Positions 62,677 to 64,000 of a DNA stretch of 64,000 nucleotides are shown here, piece after piece (the first letter of the stretch is position 1; every line of letters begins with the position of its first letter). This stretch comes from Christensenella sp964438705. Lineage in GTDB: Bacteria; Bacillota; Clostridia; Christensenellales; Christensenellaceae. Below the pieces are notes generated by a model, which did not search any database, had not been told where the DNA came from, and was given only the letters and a program-made list of their open reading frames with translations. Position numbers and translations under genes: made by a program. Where the stretch lies: contig CAYTKQ010000007.1 in NCBI GenBank assembly GCA_964438705.1, forward strand, positions 1-64,000, in the 5' to 3' direction.

Positions 62677-63696
62677 ATGAAAGCAGCATATTTGAAAGCG
62701 CCTTATCAATTCGAAATCAGGGAAGTGGAGCCGCGCATTTTAAGAGATGATGAGGTCTTGATCCACGTGAAGGCTTGCGGTTATTGCGGACACGACAACA
62801 TTCTTGCCAAATACGCTGCGGACGAATGGCAGCCGTTTGGACATGAGTTTTCCGGTGTGGTCGCAAAGACGGGCAGCCGGGTCACGCGCTTGAGTGCGGG
62901 CGATAAGGTGGCGGTGGAAACGTCGATCTTTGACCCGGGCGCGGATTGCAGCCTCAACGGACGGGTGGATCTCGACATGAACGGTCCGAATTTTATGTCG
63001 ATGGGCGACAACAGCATGGGTTTTTCGGAATACGTGATCGCGCCTGAGGTGCTGTGCGTAAAATTTGACGGAATATCCTTTGAGGAGGGCGCGTTTTTGG
63101 AGCCGCTCGGCGTGGCGATCGACCTCATCAAAACCGCGGACATCAAATTGAACGACGACGTGGTGGTGCTTGGGCTTGGGCCGATCGGGCTGATGGCGCT
63201 CCAGATGGCAAAAAAAAGCGGCGCGCGCAGGGTGTATGCGGCGCAGCGCTCGGGTGCTGATGAGCGGGTCGCGCTTGCAAGACAGTTTGGGGCGGACGGC
63301 GTCATTTTCACGGACAAGGTGAGCCTCGAGGAATTTAAATTTGAGCGCGGCGGTGTGGATCATGTACTTGTGACATCGCCCCCGCAGACCATCGACATGG
63401 CGACGCGGGCGTGCGCGATCGGCGGCGTGGTTTCCTTTCTTGGCATCAGCTATGGGCCGGACGCGGTATTTTCGCTCGATTCCAACGTGATCCATATGAA
63501 AAAGCTGCAAATTAGGGCTTCCAACGCCATCCCTGCCCTGTATTTCCCGGAGGGGATCGACCTTTTGAAGGCAGGCATCGTGGATGTGAAGCCGCTCATT
63601 ACACACCGTTTTGCCTTGGAGGAAACGCCGGAGGCACTCAAACGGTTTGTGGAGGACAGGGAGCACGGCGTGAAGGCAATGATGATTTCGGAGTGA
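62677..63696 (+). CDS. Medium-chain dehydrogenase/reductase without structural zinc site
   Basis: The 339-residue protein has catalytic zinc ligands in CGYCGHD and GHEFSG and a GLGPIGLMALQ nucleotide motif, but the four-cysteine structural zinc loop is missing; the region reads DPGADCSLNGRVD. It resembles sugar-alcohol dehydrogenases of the MDR family. It is 10 bp downstream of proA and probably co-transcribed, though no metabolic link is evident. The substrate is unknown. Confidence 0.85.
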   Translation: MKAAYLKAPYQFEIREVEPRILRDDEVLIHVKACGYCGHDNILAKYAADEWQPFGHEFSGVVAKTGSRVTRLSAGDKVAVETSIFDPGADCSLNGRVDLDMNGPNFMSMGDNSMGFSEYVIAPEVLCVKFDGISFEEGAFLEPLGVAIDLIKTADIKLNDDVVVLGLGPIGLMALQMAKKSGARRVYAAQRSGADERVALARQFGADGVIFTDKVSLEEFKFERGGVDHVLVTSPPQTIDMATRACAIGGVVSFLGISYGPDAVFSLDSNVIHMKKLQIRASNAIPALYFPEGIDLLKAGIVDVKPLITHRFALEETPEALKRFVEDREHGVKAMMISE

Positions 63697-63709
63697 ACCG
63701 CGATTCCCT

Positions 63710-64000
63710 TTAGCGTGATGTAAGCCGTCCCTGCTTATGTTTCTTTAGGAAGGACAGCACGAACGCAATGCAGCACACGAAGGTCGTGAGTTCGGCGGCG
63801 GGTGCGGTCAACCACACGCCGTTCAGGCCGAAGGCGCGGGGCAAAAGGAGCAGGAAGGGTACGATGAGCGCGAACCCGCGCAGGATGGAAATCAAAAAAG
63901 AGGGGCGAGGACGTGCGATGGACGCAAAAAACGACGTTGTCACTATGTTGATGCCCGCAAACAGGAATCCGAAGAAATAGATGCCGAGGCCGTTTGTGGT
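63710..64000 (-). CDS. MATE family efflux transporter (C-terminal part)
   Basis: The frame enters from the right edge and ends at 63710, giving 96 residues of a multi-helix protein. The segment GIYFFGFLFAGINI followed by TTSFFASIARPRPSFLISI and LFGL/FGLNGVWLTAPAAE matches the last helices of MATE multidrug exporters of the DinF/MepA type. It has a basic C-terminal tail (KKHKQGRLTSR). It converges with the dehydrogenase gene, 13 bp apart. Confidence 0.8.
   Translation of the reverse strand, partial: TTNGLGIYFFGFLFAGINIVTTSFFASIARPRPSFLISILRGFALIVPFLLLLPRAFGLNGVWLTAPAAELTTFVCCIAFVLSFLKKHKQGRLTSR

Overview
The window is GC-rich, densely coded DNA from an obligately anaerobic, Gram-positive fermenter, most likely a member of the Clostridia. 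The evidence is a class B sortase with sortase-anchored surface proteins, lipoprotein signals, oxygen-sensitive enzymes (4-hydroxybutyryl-CoA dehydratase, a glycyl radical enzyme, Hdr-type iron-sulfur proteins) and a complete clostridial route to butyryl-CoA. The exact lineage cannot be fixed from the sequence. No rRNA, tRNA, CRISPR array or prophage was seen.

Region 1 (1-8.2 kb) is housekeeping: dUTPase and a class A penicillin-binding protein on the minus strand, a YebC/PmpR-type regulator whose 3' end carries a 147-bp structured tandem repeat, a diguanylate cyclase, a short-chain dehydrogenase and a lipoprotein amidase.

Region 2 (8.2-16 kb) is a sigma-54-controlled 4-hydroxybutyrate module. 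A DcuR-like regulator and a PAS/AAA+/Fis activator are followed by three copies of a 16-bp palindrome and a textbook -24/-12 promoter. The operon then holds 4-hydroxybutyryl-CoA dehydratase, a NifU-like protein, an unknown CGGC protein, 4-hydroxybutyrate CoA-transferase, 4-hydroxybutyrate dehydrogenase and a second DcuR-like regulator. Both DcuR-like proteins have degenerate receiver domains.

Region 3 (16-25 kb) is a surface region: a serine recombinase, a secreted protein with seven Ig-like domains and a dockerin-like tail, a VPKTG-anchored protein, a class B sortase, a membrane-anchored MutS-family ATPase (minus strand) and an AT-richer surface protein flanked by short direct repeats.

Region 4 (25-32.5 kb) holds a succinate/acetyl-CoA CoA-transferase (minus strand) divergent from CoA-acylating succinate semialdehyde dehydrogenase, sigma-54 itself, and butyryl-CoA dehydrogenase with EtfB and EtfA. 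With region 2 this completes succinate -> succinyl-CoA -> succinate semialdehyde -> 4-hydroxybutyrate -> 4-hydroxybutyryl-CoA -> crotonyl-CoA -> butyryl-CoA.

Region 5 (32.6-44.1 kb) is the most striking part. One apparent operon encodes malate dehydrogenase, class II fumarase, HdrB, HdrC, HdrA, an MvhD/FlxD-type protein, two iron-sulfur proteins, an FlxA-like FAD/NAD(P)/[2Fe-2S] protein, and the iron-sulfur and flavoprotein subunits of a soluble fumarate reductase. I infer a flavin-based electron-bifurcating, NADH-dependent fumarate reductase that makes the succinate used by regions 2 and 4.

Region 6 (44.1-60.6 kb) is a GntR-linked catabolic cluster: a ribose-type ABC importer, aldehyde dehydrogenase, an unusual glycyl radical enzyme with its activase, a split transketolase, thiolase, crotonase, 3-hydroxybutyryl-CoA dehydrogenase and a zinc alcohol dehydrogenase. 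Its substrate is unknown. The window ends with a metallo-beta-lactamase-fold protein, ProA, a second medium-chain dehydrogenase and the C-terminal part of a MATE transporter.
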